Source: Zingiber officinale (lineage: Eukaryota; Streptophyta; Magnoliopsida; Zingiberales; Zingiberaceae). From it: a DNA stretch of 64,000 bases. The position numbers and the translations under genes are program-made. The notes beneath the pieces are model-generated. The model made no database searches. It worked only from the letters and a program-made list of their open reading frames with translations, and was not told where the DNA came from. Shown piece after piece: positions 34,260 through 45,598 of this stretch. Positions within the stretch are counted from its first letter, which is position 1, and every line of letters starts with the position of its first letter. The stretch spans positions 34,024,063 to 34,088,062 of the forward strand of contig NC_056002.1 in assembly GCF_018446385.1 (NCBI RefSeq), in the 5' to 3' direction.

Positions 34260-36412
34260 GAGCATCCACAACGCGACGTTTAACGTCGCGTTATAATGTT
34301 ACTATACATTAACGGTGCGTTGTGGACGCTGACATGGTGTTAAAACACTTGTTCATGGGGTGGGCCAGGGCGGGCCCATCCCATGTGCAAACTTTTTTTT
34401 TTTAAGCCAGGGATCACGTTTTTTAGTTTTTAATTTTTTTAAAAATGTAACACTTTTTTAAAAATGTTTATTTTTACACCACGATTCTTTTAAATAACAG
34501 ATTTTTTAAATATAAATTTTTAAATTAAAAATTAAATAACGGCTAGTTATTTAACGGTTACTTTTTAACGACTAGTTAATAGCTAATTCAAAATTTCATC
34601 TATAAATAACCATCAATATGCACACATATTTTCATTCCAACTCACTACTCTTTCAATTCTACTCTCTAAATTCTCTCCCCATATATTTTTTTCAAGTTCC
34701 TACCATCTTATTTTCTATCCGAGATGGATGAAAATAATAGGGCATTTTTTACAAATTTCTTGAATTCAACAAACAACTCGCAAGAATATTCATCTTCCCC
34801 AAATCCACAAATTTCATCAAATTATCTATACCCACATTCATTTCCCAATATGTCATTTCCTCCATAAAATCTTCAAAATTTCTAAGATTTTGGAAATTCT
34901 ATGAATCATCTGAATTATGGCCCTCGAGGTCCATATCAACCGCTTCCAGCCGAATATTGGTAAAACATGAGTCATCCGTATTTCACGCCGTCGGCTGTTC
35001 ATGGATATGGTACCCCGCACACAACTGGTATGTCTTTCACTCCTTCGATGTCGAATGAACCTGCAACTCTGATTTTTGTCCCGGAGACTCAACTTTCCGA
35101 CCGTGAATCCCCAATTGAGGTGGTTAATTTAGAAAAGGCGGTTTCAAATGCTGAGGGTACAAAAAAGCGTTCAAGTTGGACAAAGGTTGAAGACGAGGTC
35201 TTAGTGAGAAGTTTTGTCACTATCAGTGATGATCCAATAATCGACAATGATCAAAAGGCGGATGCTTTTTGGGGACGGGTTGCAAGCTACTACAATGAGA
35301 ATCTTCCCCTAAGTTCAAACACCAGAAGTACAAATGTTATACGGTCACATTGGCACAATACAATCCAAAAGAAGGTATATCGATTCAACGCAAATTACAA
35401 TAGTATTTATAGTTCATATCGAAGTGGTCACAGTGATGAAGATATATTGAGGTTTGTGTACGAAAAATATTTATCCGAAAATAATGGTGTTGCATTCAAT
35501 CTCGAACATGTGTGGAGAATTGTCAAAGACCGCCCAATGTTTACTCCACAGTCCGCTGATCACTTTGTGGAGACAAAGAAGACGAGGCCTCAGAGTCAGG
35601 AGCAAGCATCACCTCCTCCAACCAAGATGTGAGTATAGACTTGGATTATGAAGATACTCGTCTAATGGGGCAGAAGGCAGCAAAAAGAAAGGGAAAAGAC
35701 AAAGTAAAATCGACCATGGAGGATCTGACACTAAACTACAACAATATTATCACAAAGTTCACTGAGTACACAAGCGTGAAGAAGTCCGAAGTTGATTTGA
35801 AACAAAAACAACTCGAAGTAGAGGAGATTAAGGCAAAAGCTGCATTGTCCAAATCTGAAGCTAAGAATCGTCGCTTGAAGTTGAAGGAGTATGAAATATT
35901 GAACAAAAACACTTCGTAAATGACAAAGGAGCAGCTTATCATACATGAATGTCTATGCAAAGATATTAGGTCGAGATGGAATATCTAAATTGTTTACTTA
36001 ACGTTCATTTCCCAACTTTATAATTTTAGGTGTTCAGTTGTAATTTCATTTTCCTAACTTTATAATTTCATTTTCCTAACATTGTAATTTCGTTTTCTCA
36101 CAAACATTTATTTTATTTAATAAATATATTTAAACAATTAATTTTATTTTTGAAAAAATAATAAAAATTTATTTTTAAACGTAAAATTATTATTAAAAAA
36201 TAATAATAATTTAAATATTTTAAAACATATTTATTTAATATGATATAATGTTAAAATGAGTGAGTGGACGGTGGGACCCATGAATAATGAGTATTAATTT
36301 TAAAAGGGATGTGGGTGAAAGAAGGATGTTGTTATAACGAGTATGTGGCAGTGGGGACCATGCTTTTTGGTGATGTGATAGGTGTTATAACACTAGAGCA
36401 TTGTGGATGCTC
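34260..36412 (+). mobile_element. PIF/Harbinger DNA transposon (no transposase)
   Basis: Terminal inverted repeats of about 14 bp, GAGCATCCACAA(C/T)G, bound the element. It is flanked by the 3-bp target site TTA (34257-34259 and 36413-36415), as expected for PIF/Harbinger. Just inside the left end is a near-perfect 23-bp palindrome (34270-34292, AACGCGACGTT/TAACGTCGCGTT). The 2.15-kb interior carries only the Myb/SANT-like accessory gene. The DDE transposase gene usual for autonomous members is absent, so it would need one supplied in trans. Confidence 0.9.
34724..35919 (+). pseudogene. PIF/Harbinger Myb/SANT-like gene (ORF1)
   Basis: The frame starts at ATG 34724 (MDENNRAFF). It encodes an Asn/Ser/Pro-rich N-terminus, then a Myb/trihelix-like DNA-binding domain (KKRSSWTKVEDEVLVRSF, NAFWGRV-like DAFWGRVASYY, VIRSHWHNTIQ). 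A lysine-rich coiled C-terminus follows (KSEVDLKQKQLEVEEIKAK). This architecture is the second protein of plant PIF/Harbinger elements, often mis-annotated as 'glutathione S-transferase T3-like'. Three in-frame stops occur within the first 81 codons. A one-base shift near 35630 separates the DNA-binding part (long frame 34967-35632) from the coiled part (35629-35919). It is therefore a recent pseudogene. The intact DNA-binding portion of about 220 codons could still be expressed from an internal ATG. Confidence 0.85.
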
Positions 36413-36559
36413 TTAGTTAAATCTCAAAATGAATATAAAATTACGATTTATTCTCTTAATTATCAACAGATCTTCCTGGGGAATAGATAAGGTCAACTCG
36501 CGCAAAAGCTCTAAAATCTGCAATAGTCACTACAAAAATAGTCGTGAATAATGATCGAA

Positions 36560-37080
36560 TATTCCGTCGGCATTCCGACGGTATATGAGATTTCCGACGG
36601 AATACCAACGGAATTTTTGATAACGGGAAGAATTGGGTCGGCGCTCAATTTACCGACAGAAATTATATTCGGTCGGCAATTGCCGACGGAATTCATGAAT
36701 TCTGTCGGTATATATTAACGATAGAAAACTTATCCCGTCGGCAAAGGACAAACAGAATGTAACGGAGGTTGTCGACTGAATAAAATTCAGTCGGGAAATC
36801 ATCGACGGAAATGGTAATTCCGTCGGTGATCACAGACGGAATTTAATATTCGTCGACAATTACCGACGGAATTCAAATATTCCGTCGGTAACTACCGACG
36901 GAATTACCGTTTCCATCGGCAATTACCGACGGAGTCACTTTTTCCGTCGGTGATTTTCGACGGAACTACACATCCCGTCGACATTTTATCGTAAAGACCC
37001 TGTTGCAGTTCGATATATTCCCGACGGAATGTGGATTTTCGTCGGAAATTACAGACGGAATATTGAATTCCGTCGGCAAT
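36560..37080. repeat. CACTA subterminal repeat array (CCGACGG)
   Basis: I count about thirteen exact copies of CCGACGG or its complement CCGTCGG within 520 bp, plus several one-base variants. They are mostly arranged as inverted pairs around AATT-rich spacers (for example ttccgtcggcaattaccgacgg-like units). Such arrays are the binding sites for the TNPA-type protein in CACTA elements. Confidence 0.88.
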
Positions 37081-37084
37081 CTGT

Positions 37085-38000
37085 AGTAAAAAATTTGAAA
37101 TCTCTACTCTGCATTTTCCACTTATCATATATACAGTTTTTATACAATAAAAATCATCACAAACGATGGTAACACAAACACAAGTCATACATCATTCACA
37201 ATCCACACAATCAACAACCAACACAACATACAATATGCTCACAAACAAATGATAAAACTGTCTAAAAAATAATACAAAACATACTAATAAAACATAATTC
37301 AATACATCCAAAAGTAAAATATCAAGTACTGACAATCATAAACATTTAAAAGTATTGACAAGTGAAAGTCAAATATAAAATATCCAAACTTACCATAATA
37401 CATCACCTACACATATATCCAAATATAATTCTGTAAAAGTCAAATATAAAAGATTATAATCAGACTGAATCGATATAAATGTAATATATAACTAAAAAAT
37501 TGTAATATATAACTAATTTTACATGTAATAAAATATCTAGATTATATTGTAGATATCCAATGATAGTACGATGGTGAATGTATCAAAATGAACTCTTGAA
37601 AAATATAATACAATTTAAGATAAATATCTAAGAATATCCAAATAGAATAATTATATTTCACTTAATTAATGTATGATAAATTAAAACTACTACAATATAC
37701 TTTAAGCATACAACTACTAAAATTGAGGATGATATGCCAACTATGGCTTGGTTATTGGTGTCAAGGATAGTTAATCAATCAAATAAGACATTGTTAGTAG
37801 ATCAATAATCTAGCTTCTTTATTTTTTCTACTTCCAGTATCATGGTTAAAGTATGCAATAGCAACCCCTAATACACATATGAGACATGCATTCCATAACA
37901 AAATTTAGACTAGATGATTTCACACAAGAGAATAGAATAACAAATAGGATGATTGCACTAAGAAAAAAATTAAGTTGTAATTAAACATACCTCAGAAAAA
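37085..38000 (-). other. AT-rich interior of the CACTA element
   Basis: About 900 bp with no coding frame, between the subterminal repeats and the transposase-associated gene. It is probably the 3' untranslated part of the element. Confidence 0.5.
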
Positions 38001-38001
38001 T

Positions 38002-39350
38002 CTAATCATCAATAGGGTCTAATGGGTCTCGAGTCTCCTGTGACTCAATACCATGCTCTGACTGGGGCTCCTGTGACTGGGGTTGTTGTGATGGGTCCCA
38101 TCTAGCAATGATTGCTTGCATCTGGGCCAATGCCTGCTCCTGAGCAGCCCACTTCTTCTCCCACCTTTGATCCATGGTAGTTATCTGAGTCTTCAATTCT
38201 TGGTTTTCTTTTCTTAATGACTCCATCTCAGAAGAAGAAGAAGAAGAGGAACTCACACGACCCCTAGGAGTCCTCAAGCGATCAAATACCATCTTGGTCT
38301 GGGAGCCAAGGCCGTAGAGGGAGGAGTTCTTTGTCCTTCCACCCACAACATTATAATAAATTTCGTTTATTTCCTGGGTGAATAGATCCTGTGACTCCCC
38401 TCCCCCTAGTGGTGGCTGAGATGCTTGAGCAACCCTGCTTATCATTTCCTCCTGTGTAAAAAAAAACACAATTATTAAAGTTAACTAATCATTATTAAAG
38501 ATTAAATATAAATTGCAAGTTAATAATTCAAACCCCAATGTTCTTTGATTGAAGATCTACATATGTACCATCCTTTCTCTTGTAAGTTTTAAGAAATACC
38601 TCCAGGCAAGTGGGTTGTCTTTCTAAAGAACGCTCCTGCATGCACAAATAAATTGGGTCACAAATATACAAGCTTGTTAATAATAAAAATTTAATTTACA
38701 AAATATTAAATTCAATTCACCAGATCTATAGCGTGCTCCACAATAGATCGCGATCCTGATGTATGCAGAGCAGATCCAGTACTCGGGCCACATGGCTCTG
38801 TATTCCTATTTTCTCGTGCTTTTAGAGCCTTTGTCTGCCATCTTTCGGCAGACCAAGTGGCTGTCCATGCATTCCAAATCTCATCGGATACATAAGCTGG
38901 TCTAGTGTCATCCTTTCTCATATAATATAAAAGGTCTTTGTATAACTTGGCATAGTAGATATTCCAAGTCGCTACAAATTCTGCCTCGTGTCCATCCTCT
39001 CATGTATATTTTTTCTATAATTAGAAATTAAAAATTTAGTATATTAAAGAATAAATATATTTTACATATTCAAGTTACTTACCACAAATTCTTTATAATA
39101 AAAATCTTTAGTCTCACTATCTACATGTCTCCATGTAGTACCAACAATGCAGACTCTTTCTTTAAATTTTCTTGTAATGTATGTGGATACTCGATGGCCG
39201 TCAGGAGTAAATCTGCATATAAACAATTTTAAGACATAAGATATATATTTAAAAAAAGAACATTAATTACTAATAATTAAAAAATACTTATGACTCTCCA
39301 ACAACCCTAAGAACTGTAGATCCACGAAGTGGTGGTGCTGGATGATCTGC
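38002..39350 (-). pseudogene. CACTA Transposase_24 (Ptta/En-Spm)-type gene, partial
   Basis: Five minus-strand exons are visible from right to left: about 39350-39290 (RGSTVLRVVGES), 39212-39083 (TPDGHRVSTYITRKFKERV, then ETKDFYYKEFV), 39014-38721 (RPAYVSDEIWNAWTATW), 38635-38534 (QPTCLEVFLKTYKRKDG) and about 38457-38002. The last exon encodes a Ser-rich segment, a coiled coil (EMESLRKENQELKTQITTM) and an acidic tail. This is the usual order of plant Transposase_24 proteins carried by CACTA elements. At least one in-frame stop is present at the start of the third exon (TGA where the family usually has Trp). The 5' part and the separate TNPD-type transposase are missing. Confidence 0.82.
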
Positions 39351-39379
39351 CTGGTCTAGTGACGAGGATCAACTTGTAT

Positions 39380-39785
39380 GCCCTCGTTATCTTCTTCCTT
39401 CTAACCTAGTCTAGTAGTTCAATCATGATAAATTTAGTTAGTTTCATTCACTAGTCCTAAGATAATCGGTCTAGTCCCACAAAATTTTTCCATATTCTCA
39501 TTATCTTCTTCCTTCTAACCTCATCGAGTAGTTCAATGATGATAAATTCAGTTAGTTTCATTGACTAGTCCTGAGGTGATCAGTCCGAACTCATAAAATT
39601 TTTTCACTTGTTACCAAAGTAAATTGGGAAGCGAGCACGACAAGCAATCTAAAAGTCTAGTATCGTTTGGTTACACATCCCATTTAGAGGAAAAATTCCT
39701 ATAAATAACTTATAGTTAGGGATCGAACTGGGAGTACCTGACTAATAACCTAGATATTCTACCGCAATACCATAACCTTGGGGAT
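39380..39785 (-). mobile_element. tRNA-derived SINE-like element
   Basis: Read on the minus strand, the 5' part has a Pol III A-box-like TGGTATTGCGG (about 39772-39762) and a B-box GTTCGATCCC (39728-39719) with about 35 nt between them. A body of about 300 bp without coding potential follows. The distal body contains a tandem duplication of about 115 bp (units near 39382-39495 and 39499-39605) sharing ttatcttcttccttctaacc. I do not recognise the family and found no target-site duplication. Confidence 0.5.
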
Positions 39786-39873
39786 AGTCGAGTAGTCGTT
39801 ATCAATGGTAATGATTGTCACCCTAGTCGAGTGTGTCATGTAGGTTCTCAGTAGCGATAACAATGAATATCCA

Positions 39874-39892
39874 ATATATATATATATATATA
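39874..39892. repeat. (AT)n microsatellite
   Basis: An uninterrupted run of alternating A and T of about 19 bp. Confidence 0.9.
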
Positions 39893-39899
39893 ACAAATA

Positions 39900-40925
39900 T
39901 AAATTAAGAACTAGTTTTTGGATAGTAACTTATCCTTCTCTCAAATAGAACCATTAATATGGAGCTGTATTTGGACGATGATTCAAAGTTGGATTTCTTT
40001 GCGTAGAATTAGCCAAATTAGACCACTCTAACTAAAAGTAGCCAAAGTTGACGTGAGTGATTTAGACAATGTAACTAGACACAATTCTCTTTGATTTGAT
40101 CAAGAGGTACACAAGTTTGAATCATAAACCTATTGATCAATTTATATTGCATGAAAAAAAAATCTATATAGATAAGTACATTCTTTGAAATAAAAGGAAT
40201 AGATCAATCCATGTCTTCTCCCTTCACTTGAGTTTTGTTCATAGTTGTAGACTTACCTCCATGTTTATAATGCATAAAAAAAATTATATTGAGTGCACTT
40301 TGAAATAAATATGGATCAACTATTTCATCATATTTCTCCTCTCATCGATGATAAACAAAATCAAGTTCAATATGTTTTTAATGCAGTATACCTTTCTATC
40401 ATGTGCTTGCCGATCGCCACCGATTTTTATCAAAATCGAGTATATAGTTGGTACAACAACAATCATCTCTCTACCGTGCTAATTAAGATTTGAACATCCT
40501 AATGTATTAAATATAACAATAATAACAATCAAATTATCTCACTAAGCAGGATTGATTATATTATATAGATCCTCCAATATATTCCTTGCACAAAGTGCAC
40601 ACCCACATGCACAACATTTTATGATTCAACTCTATCCTTTCTTGACTCGAATAACTTAGTGTATCAGCAACACTTTTAGGGTTAATACATGGGCTAGATT
40701 TGATAAGGAGGATGAGAGAAGGCAAGGGCAATGACTTGTGGAATAATGAGGCTTGTAGTGGTCATATATCACATGGACAAAAGAAATTTCCTACTATGAC
40801 AACTTCACATGCCATCCTCTTCCTTCGCACGTGATACGACGAGTAAAGTTGAATCCTTAAAGTCAGGTTCGATGCTAAGAAAGTCAGTTAATGTGATGGT
40901 TAAAGTTAGAAAGAGATTAACTTTC
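39900..40925. other. Spacer without recognisable gene
   Basis: About 1 kb of AT-rich sequence. No protein-like frame, RNA gene or clear repeat was seen. Confidence 0.5.
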
Positions 40926-40929
40926 AGGT

Positions 40930-42055
40930 CGTAATGATGCCATGTCGAAATAAGTTTAGTGCACCGTCAAATACTCCGACCGATTGGACCAAAAGACCGA
41001 TCAAATACGCTAGACATATTGCTCGACTAGACCGAACTCTATACTCAAGTACAGAGGCTAAATACAAGATAAACCCCTGACATAAAGTCCGATCGGACAT
41101 ATTGTCCGAGCGGATTCCGAACCCCGAGCATAAACCCGATCGACTCAAAGGTCGATTGAAACTTAGGAGCTCAACTCCCCACTTCTCCAAATCCAAGGCT
41201 CTTAACTTACATACGCTCTACCCCAGAGCTGGTCAGACCTCTAGCACTCAACTTCCCATGCATGGACATTACCCTCAGCTTATATCTGCTCGGCCGAGCA
41301 CCGATCAGACATCTAGGGCCTAATTTTCCACATAAGTATGACTCCTAGTCTACAGTCATCCGACCCAGTGTCGGTTGGACTCTCTTTAGGAGATATCATT
41401 GTTAGAGAATCATAATAACTTATCAGGGAATATGTCATTATTCTGACATATGTATGCAATGGAGTTTTCCTTCGTCTATAAGAAGGTTGTCGTATATACT
41501 CCACCACTCGACATACTTTGATACCATATATTCTCTACCACCTCATTAATACGGAGGTTATGAGAGGCGGTATAAAAAAGGGGTTTTCTTCATTGGCTAG
41601 GTACGCGCATGAATGCATACGCATCCGTAGACACATGTATCTACTATTGTTCTACTACTCATCGTCTTCTCTATTTTGCTTGGCTATTGTTCTGACTTGA
41701 ACATCGGAGTGTCTATGCCATGGACCCCTTCTCTGGTTCTTGTTCTAACATTTTTGTTGGCTTTGTCTGGTGGTACGCACAGGTTCGCTCGGTGTCACTT
41801 TATTTCGGCTCATAGTTTTTACACGGTCAACATCCAAGCCACCTCGACACCCCCTAGCCAACACGTAATTTCTCCCACTTTTAGACATGATCAAATTTGG
41901 CGTTGTCTATAGTAACTTCACCTGAATTTGAAACGCGGAGATGGAAGAGGCTGGAAGACTCACTACTGTTACCTTGTCACAAGAAGACTTGAAGCTGCTA
42001 ATAGCTGCATGAGCGCAGAAGTTAGTGCAGCAACAACAGACAGTAGCGGGGTGTC
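40930..42055 (+). mobile_element. Ty3/gypsy Tat-like LTR and gag start, fragment
   Basis: The LTR-like part (about 40930-41890) has degenerate repeats with gatcggac and ctcggccgag-type words, then a promoter module with TATA sequence tataaaaaag at 41571. It is followed by TTTGGCGTTGTCTATAG (41893), which resembles the TTTGGCGCCGTCTGTGG sequence typical after Tat-lineage LTRs. A gag-like start (ATGGAAGAGGCTGG, 41941) follows and is cut off at 42056 by the next element. The fragment is broken. The exact 5' limit is uncertain. Confidence 0.68.
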
Positions 42056-43704
42056 TGATAAGCGCGCAACTGTCACTTGTGCTGGATCAAATTAATTCAT
42101 TTATACTCAACGAAACCCCTTAACCTACACTAAGGTAGTATAGTAGAGGATCGGGTCGTCTCTCACGTGGAACCAGTGATAGGACGTTTGCTCTCAGACG
42201 AAATCGAATAATGGGGTTTTGTTTTAGAATTTCTACACCTAATGCAAATAAGGAAATCCTAACTAACCATCAAATATGAATTCACAACGCAGTGTCACTC
42301 TACACTGTGAGGATCCTTTCTATAGAAGAAACATGCATAAAGAAAGAAACAGTTAAGCAAAAGCAATTGACTAAACAAACTTAAGAACAATTAAACAAAA
42401 CCTAATTATGCATAAAAGCTAAACCTGTAGTACATTGTCACCTTATGATACAAGATCAACAATCATACATAAATCAAGCTAACATGCATTAATGAACTAA
42501 ACAAAGTGCATACTATCAATCTAAGAAGCACAGAAAAACATAACAACCTAATTAAGCAAGAAAGTAAACTAAATTAACCTCAAACAATTAACATGAAGGT
42601 AAACTAACAACTAAGCAATTCAAACATGAATCAAAACAAAAACTACACTATCCAAAATGCATACGAAGAAAGACAAAACAAATCAAACATGGAAACAAAC
42701 TAAGTTAAACAACCAAATCCACTCCTCCTCAATCATAAACCAATTCAACTATCCTTTGTCGTCGAACCAAGGGCCCAGATTTGGAACGCCATCACTGGTG
42801 AACAACAACACCACACAACTGACCTCTGATCATTGCTCGCAATAATGTCACAAAATTGATAGACAGAATTGGATGGTCACTGCTTCCGGAACGTCGTCCA
42901 CAAGTGAAAGCTCCATAGCAGCATAGTGATGGATTTAGAGAGGCTTCTGCTTGCCAGAGGAGAACGCTCCACCACAAGAGAACCCTAGATCCATGCTGTT
43001 GTTCGCTCAAAGAATCAAATGAAGAGGTACTCGTCGCTTGCCAGCGCAGAATGCTCCGCCGGAGAAGACGAGCCCTAGTAGAAGTCGTCGTTGCTCACAG
43101 GAGTTGCCAGAGTTGTTACCGTAGCCGGATCGGAGAAGATCGCACGAAGAGGGAAAGGGGGTGTCAGGCGTGCGAATAAAAGGTAAGGATTCTTAATGGG
43201 TTTTGGGTTTGGGTCCATTAGAGCTTCGATCCGGATCCAATAACCAATAGGATTGAAATTGGGTTGATGAATCAGGCTTTTAAAAGTGGACTTTGGATTG
43301 AGTTTGAATTGGAGCTCTACTTCTTTGGATGAGGATGATCTCTACAAATGATCCAGATCGCTTTAAATTAGGATGGAAGGCTGGATCAGTTGATCTGACT
43401 GAAGGGCCAGGATCTCACTGGATCTTGATCAACGGACCACACTGATTCTGCTTGATCTCCTCTGTTTGACCTCCAAATCAAGTCAGATTCGATCTGATCC
43501 GACTCTAATTAACGACTCTTTGAATTTCCTACAAAACCAAAATAAAAACATGCGATTAAATTCCATAATTGTAGAAAATTTATATTTAAGTCCAAAATAA
43601 ATTCCTACTCACAACACATAGTATAAACAATAAATTAAGTATGCTGAGAAGGTAAAAATGCTAAGTATAAGAGCCAAAATAATGTACAAAAATACTCGTT
43701 ATCA
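42056..43704 (-). repeat. LTR with TGATAA...TTATCA termini
   Basis: The limits are set by the inverted termini and the adjacent polypurine tract. About 1.65 kb long, with an A-rich first part and a GC-richer middle (about 42760-43150). No gene is recognised. Confidence 0.65.
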
Positions 43705-44471
43705 ACTCCCCCACACTTATTCTTGCTCGTCTTGAGCAAATCAACAAAAGAAGAAAGATAACTAAAGATGCATTCCCCTAGCAATTCTCAATCATGCTTA
43801 GAAAATAGTGAAAAGAAAGTTACCTAGGATTGTCAAATCTCAAAGACTCACGCATTCATAGATTTAGTTCATACATTGATTAACAAGCATGATAACTTCA
43901 ATCTATAATTGATAAATTGATGATGATAACAAAATAACCTCATAAGGTAAGTAATGGTGGCTCTCTTCTTATATAAATGTAATAGTGGAGCTCACTCAAG
44001 CTACTCATGATTTATGCAATACCATATGCTTGCTTTGCTTCTAATCTCCACCACTATAAACATAAGAATGCACAATAAAATAATGAAGGCATTATTTGAA
44101 ATATAAGGAAAACTTGAATCAAGACAAATGATAGTGTAAGAAAGAAATAAGGAAGATAAAGCAAGGTAATAGTGGAAGACATGGATATATTGGAATATTA
44201 CATAAATGAGTACAAGTAAACAATGCCCAAAAAGTATTTCATCCAACTTCCATGCTAGCTCTAAAAACTCAATAAAAACTTGAACAATCTCTACTATAGC
44301 TTTTCAATAAACATCCACTCATAATATACAATAATATCTCAATGTCGCTACAATAAATATTGTCACTCACAAAAAATTCTATCGTCTTTCACCAATACAA
44401 TAAAAATGTGAACAACTCTTACTCTAGCATTTTACACTAAAAATCTACACATGATATGCGATAATATCTCA

Positions 44472-45598
44472 GGGGACGTTTGGTTTAGGGTAATAGGAGT
44501 GGGGAATGGGAATGAGAATCAATTTTTCCCATTGTTAATGTTTGGATTATAGAAATAGGAATACAAATAAGGGAATGAATCCTTGAAATTGGGTAATAAC
44601 TCATTCCCATGCACCTCCCCTTCAATGAGCCATTACCCTATTTTCATCAATCAAAATATTCCCTTATTCCAAAAATATTCTTGACTTAAAACTAAAATTT
44701 TCTCCATTAATATTAAATATCAAAATATATTTATTTATTTTTTCTTTCATATCACTTATCTCTCCTTATTCTCTCTCATTATATTTTCTCTCTCATCATT
44801 TTATCACATACTTTCTCTCTCTTTAATCTCTCCTATCACACTCTCTTTCCTTTTTTTTCTCATTACACTTTCTCTCTCATCATACTTTCTCTCTCCTCAA
44901 TCTCTTCCATCGCACTCTCTTCCTTCTTTTTTTCCTCATCACAATTTCTCTCTCATCACACTTTCTCTCTCCTCAATCTCTCCCATCACACTCTCTTTTC
45001 TCTTTTTCTCATCACACTTTCTCTCTCATCATACTTTCTCTCTCCTCAATCTCTCTTATCACACCTACTCCTTTTTTCCTCAACACACTTTCTCTCTCAT
45101 CATACTTTCTCTCTCCTCAATCTCTCCCATCATATTCACTGTTCTCTTTTTCTCTCACCATACTTTCTCTCTCCTCAATCTCTCTCATAACTCTCTCTCT
45201 CCTCATTTTTTCTCACTATATTTTCTCTCTCTTCATCCTCTCCTATCATACTTTTTCTCACATCATATTTTCTCTCATTATGTTCTCTCCAATCACACTC
45301 TTTTTTTTCATTTTCTCTCATCACACTTTCTCTCTCTTCATTCTTTCTTATCACACTTTCTCTCTCATAATACTTTCTCTCTCATCATTCTCTTTCATCA
45401 TATTTTTCTCTCACATCTAATTTTTTCTTTTATTTTTCTTTAAGGGTAAAAAAGGAAACTTTGATTTATTCCGATAAAAGATATACAACTAACCAAACAT
45501 TATTTTTAAGAGTGATATCCATGCTCATACTCATTCCCATTCCACAATACAATGATTCCCATTTCGATTCCTATTCCTAGGAAAGAACCAAACGCCCC
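44472..45598. mobile_element. MITE-like element with TIR GGGGACGTTTGGTT
   Basis: The left end GGGGACGTTTGGTTTAGGG and right end (complement) GGGGCGTTTGGTTCTTTCC form terminal inverted repeats. Inner inverted similarity continues over about 45 bp (gggaatgggaatgagaatc versus its mirror at 45520-45580). Both sides carry CTCA, suggesting a 3-4 bp target-site duplication. The element has no gene. Its 1.13-kb length comes from an internal pyrimidine-rich minisatellite. GGGCGTTTGGTT-type ends are common in plant MITEs, but I cannot decide between Harbinger and hAT affiliation. Confidence 0.78.
44740..45430. repeat. Pyrimidine minisatellite inside the MITE
   Basis: Units resembling ctttctctctcctcaatctc and ctctcatcacactttctctc repeat about ten times with variation over roughly 700 bp. 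One strand is almost purely pyrimidine, so triplex or H-DNA formation is conceivable. Confidence 0.85.

Larger units (their letters stand above)
36528..39360 (-). mobile_element. CACTA (En/Spm) DNA transposon, truncated
   Basis: The left limit reads CACTACAAAAATAGTCGTG, a canonical CACTA terminus, here the 3' end of a minus-strand element. Subterminal CCGACGG/CCGTCGG repeats follow, then an AT-rich interior, then a minus-strand gene with Transposase_24-type exons. Coding similarity breaks off near 39360 and no matching GTAGTG terminus is found to the right, so the 5' part is missing. A SINE-like sequence lies at the break. Confidence 0.88.

Noticed and set aside
40740-40770. CTTGTAGTG as the missing second end of the CACTA element
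   Set aside because: The flanking 3 bp do not match the left flank and no subterminal CCGACGG repeats adjoin it.
44740-45430. CRISPR-like array
   Set aside because: Units vary, there are no unique spacers of constant length, and the context is a plant transposable element.
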